Made by a program: the position numbers and the translations under genes. The notes under the pieces are model-generated. The model was not told the DNA's origin. It made no database searches and worked only from the letters and a program-made list of their open reading frames with translations. From Trichopria drosophilae (Eukaryota > Arthropoda > Insecta > Hymenoptera > Diapriidae), in contig CM059585.1 in the NCBI GenBank assembly GCA_030407085.1, forward strand, positions 97,248,501 to 97,312,500: a stretch of DNA of 64,000 bases. The letters are read 5' to 3'. Position 1 is the stretch's first letter. Every line of letters starts with the position of its first letter. Below are positions 61,186 through 64,000 of the stretch, in pieces.

Positions 61186-61320
61186 TTGAAAAATATTCAA
61201 ATTTCAAGATGGTGGATTCAAGATGGCGGACCGAATTCCTAAAAAGTTACTTGATTCAGGTGAGATTGCGTATTCGGGGGTTCTTGAAGTAGCTGATCGC
61301 TCGAGATTTGAGCTTTGTTC
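61186..61320 (+). repeat. Copy of the ATGGCGGATCC dispersed unit
   Basis: Contains AAGATGGTGGATTCAAGATGGCGGACCGAATT, then about 55 bases later GGGGGTTCTTGAAGTAGCTGAT. Both blocks match the unit at 38400-38560 and 44510-44700, in the same order. No terminal TTAA end was found nearby. Confidence 0.45.
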
Positions 61321-62600
61321 CAGAAATAATGAAAATGTGACTTTGTGTAACTTGAAGTAGGTGAAAAAACCTCAGTTTACCTCAATTTACCTAAAGAAAG
61401 GTTTAGGAAGTGCAAGTTAATATTCTTTTCCGTTGTTTCTCAAGTAAAAAGGTATTTGTTTCTTGATTTTCTTAATCAGACCGGAATATGGACAGGTTGT
61501 TTTTAGAAAAGAATAAAAAACAAAAATTCTATTCTTTAGAATGAAGGACGTTTCGACTGTTTGCAGTTCTCTTCAAGATTTTGTATTCTAAAAAATATAA
61601 TATATTTTTTGCAAACTTTTTTACAAAATGTCAGTCCGAAAAATTAACATCCATTTTTTTACAAATAAATATATAATTTAACAATAAAAATTAAACATTC
61701 TTATACTGAATTTTGTCGGAAGTTACTTTTTAAAATTGTCCAAACTTTTTTTTTCTTTACTTAATTTTTATTATAAACTTATTTTATCTTTATTCTATAT
61801 GATATTAAGAGATTTTTCTTGTGTGTACAATACTTCTTACCTTATTAAAATATGTAGTTAAATGTTATTGTAGTTAAAAATAATAATAATTCTGTAAAAA
61901 AATATGAACAGTGTGAGTAACATAGTTATTCAGTAAGTTGTATTATATAATTATTTTTTTAAATTTATTACTTATTGTAGAGTTTAAAAATTTTTTTGAA
62001 ATATTTATTGAATTTTGTTGTTTTTGTTTGAACAGTTGATGATTAACTGAAAAGTCTCTTCTGGAAACAAAATTCACAGTTTATAAATGAAAACACCCTC
62101 ATACATACATATGACATTAAACATTTAGTAAATGCCCTATTTATTTGCGAAAATTTTAAATTTCTAAAAGTGAAAAATATAGTTCTGCTAAATTAGACTT
62201 TTCAAAAGGAATATTTACTGCATTCTTATTTTTTTTTAATAACAAAGTTTTCTATGTCCTTGCTTTTGTTTCTATGTCTCTCTGTTGTTAAAATTTTTGT
62301 GTTATCAAAATCAAAATTTCTCTTCATCTCCATTAATGTTTCTTTTGTGTTCTTCAATAATTTCTTCTTTAATAATTTAATTCTGTTTTTTAATAATCGA
62401 CCAGTTTCACCAATACATACTCCATCACAGTTTTTGTATTTGTATTGGTTGGTTTATGTATAATTCTAATGTTTTTTTGCTTGAAAATATGTTTGATTCC
62501 CTTCGAAATATTTTTTACATATGGTATGATTTTATAAGAGCTATAAAAATGGTGTAATCTTTTTTTGATGCTTTCTTCTATAATGTATGTCAGATAATTA
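61321..62600. other. AT-rich DNA, no gene seen
   Basis: Long T and A runs. A plus-strand frame at 62254-62463 is rich in Phe, Leu and Asn and looks like chance. Traces of LINE-type 3' sequence cannot be excluded near 62260-62580. Confidence 0.4.
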
Positions 62601-62604
62601 TTTA

Positions 62605-63930
62605 TTTATTTCATTAACGGGCTTGAAGGCCCTATCAGAATGTTACATAAAATATACAGGCAGAGTAATATACATTAGTAGTTACAATAGTTCTAATCTA
62701 TTAATTATGTTCTATTATTCTTAATTTAAGTAGCCTAAATGCTTCCAATTGTTGTAAGTTAAAAATATTTGAATCCGTATGAATTGTGGCAAAGATTTTA
62801 CACAAGCGGGCTGAGGGAGAATACAGCCCAAGATTTGTTGAATATGACTGAGTTCTATAAAATGGATTTGTTCTGAGAGTGTAAGGAGAATTATACGGAG
62901 GTAGAATAAAGTCAGTATCAGGAAGAATAAGTATCCCGTTATTAATTTTATATAATAATTGAGAGTCAGAAAGTTGTCTATAGGAATACAAAGAAGGGAT
63001 CTTTAAAGTAAAAGCTATTGGTGTATAATCGTGATTGGAAAACGACATCGGAGTTCGTAGTTTGTAAGCAGCATATCTAAAGAATTTGTGTTGTATTCTC
63101 TCTAACCTACGAATGTGTACATCGTAGTAAGGTGACCATATAGTCGACGCATACATCAAGTGAGGGCGCACTAAAGTTAAGTAAAGAGAACGTATTGTAG
63201 TTATATTCGTGAACGCTCTTGAGTTTCGGATAATAAAGCCTAATACGCGTTCTGCTTTTTTGCATATTTGATTCAAGTGATCAGTAAATGTTAACTTAGT
63301 GTCAAATAAGACTCCAAGATCTTTGATCACTTGCGCTCTTTGTAATGTTACATTTTGCAAGTTATAATTGACTAGAAACGGTTCACGTGCAGTGGAGAAT
63401 GTTACGACTTGACATTTTGACAAATTCAATTTCATTCCATTTACACTGCACCATGTACTTATGTTGTCCAGATCTTGTTGGATAAAGTGTGTATCAGTAT
63501 TAGATTTAATCATTGAGAACATTTTTAGATCATCCGCAAAGAGAAGAAAATTAGAGAAAGAAATTGCAGAGTAAATATCATTTATATAGATATTAAAAAG
63601 TATGGGTCTTAGGTGAGAACCTTGTGGGACCCCAGAAGTAACTACTATTTCTTTAGAAAAATAGTTTTTGAACCTTACTATTAATTTCCTGTTTATCAAG
63701 TAGGTTTGGAACCAAGCAAAAATGTTTCCTGAAAATCCTAGCTTTCGAAGCTTAAATAAGAGCATCTCATGGTTAACAATATCAAATGCTTTAGAAAAAT
63801 CTGTATATATAGTATCTAGTTGCATTTTGCGATCTAAGGCATTTATAACATATTGTTCGAAGGTAATGAGATTCATTATAGTAGATTTACTTCTTATAAA
63901 ACCATGCTGGTTATTTACAAACTTAAAAAT
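62605..63930 (-). mobile_element. 5'-truncated non-LTR retrotransposon (LINE C)
   Basis: An intact minus-strand frame (63876-62701, 391 codons, continuing upstream to about 63920 with QHGFIRSKST) encodes the RT core of a Jockey/CR1-like ORF2: DFSKAFD at residues 26-32, SGVPQGS at 81-87, FADD at 113-116, then the thumb and C-terminal region. FADD replaces the usual YADD; Phe there is common in non-LTR enzymes. The 3' end has a hairpin (62619-62632) and a short (TAAA)n tail. A stop in frame near 63925 marks the truncation. It is a different family from LINE A. Confidence 0.8.
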
Positions 63931-64000
63931 AAATCAAGTTCTGTTTCTCTCTTCTCCGTTGCTTCATTACTTTTTGCTAAAAATGAATAAATATGGTACT

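Overview
The window looks like insect nuclear DNA. It is very AT-rich, its genes carry introns with ordinary GT/AG borders, and non-LTR retrotransposons and fold-back repeats fill most of the non-coding sequence. No organelle, bacterial or viral gene organisation is visible. The content (an insect cuticle C-type lectin, a SIAH-like RING protein, and SMG7, which I recall as absent from Drosophila melanogaster) suggests a non-dipteran insect, perhaps a hymenopteran. That placement is inference only.

Three conserved protein-coding genes can be rebuilt exon by exon. (1) A secreted C-type lectin on the + strand (coding 22760-34618, four coding exons, 217 aa) that I recognise as the insect Clect27/schlaff type. 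(2) A SIAH-like RING E3 ligase on the + strand (43606-45595, five exons, 306 aa). (3) SMG7, the nonsense-mediated-decay factor, on the - strand (59129 down to 46713, six exons seen, about 1,055 codons, first coding exon not found). Genes 2 and 3 converge tail to tail. A fourth, unrecognised two-exon gene (48010-48806, +) lies inside the last SMG7 intron. It has a TATA box and a poly(A) signal, and its start codon exists only after splicing.

Layout: 1-22750 is AT-rich intergenic DNA with scattered inverted-repeat elements and no gene I can defend. 22753-34941 is the lectin, with an 8.7-kb second intron holding repeat fragments. 35000-42800 is a dense cluster of short inverted-repeat elements ending in a 2.6-kb fold-back transposon built from ~63-bp tandem units, itself inside a larger 3.8-kb inverted repeat. 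43600-45870 is the RING gene, with a TTAA-flanked element in one intron. 46700-59130 is SMG7; its last intron is almost wholly a 6.7-kb CTAA-flanked composite carrying the nested gene, an A-rich low-complexity array, and one long and one short copy of the same LINE. 59130-64000 holds a 1.28-kb near-perfect palindrome and another 5'-truncated LINE.

The main non-genic themes are these. One is a family of TTAA/CTAA-flanked elements with CCC...GGG ends, most of which carry a ~120-bp internal unit with an ATGGCGGATCC-type core. Another is the number of long hairpin-forming loci. A third is a LINE 3' end whose terminal hairpin keeps its shape while its sequence changes between families.
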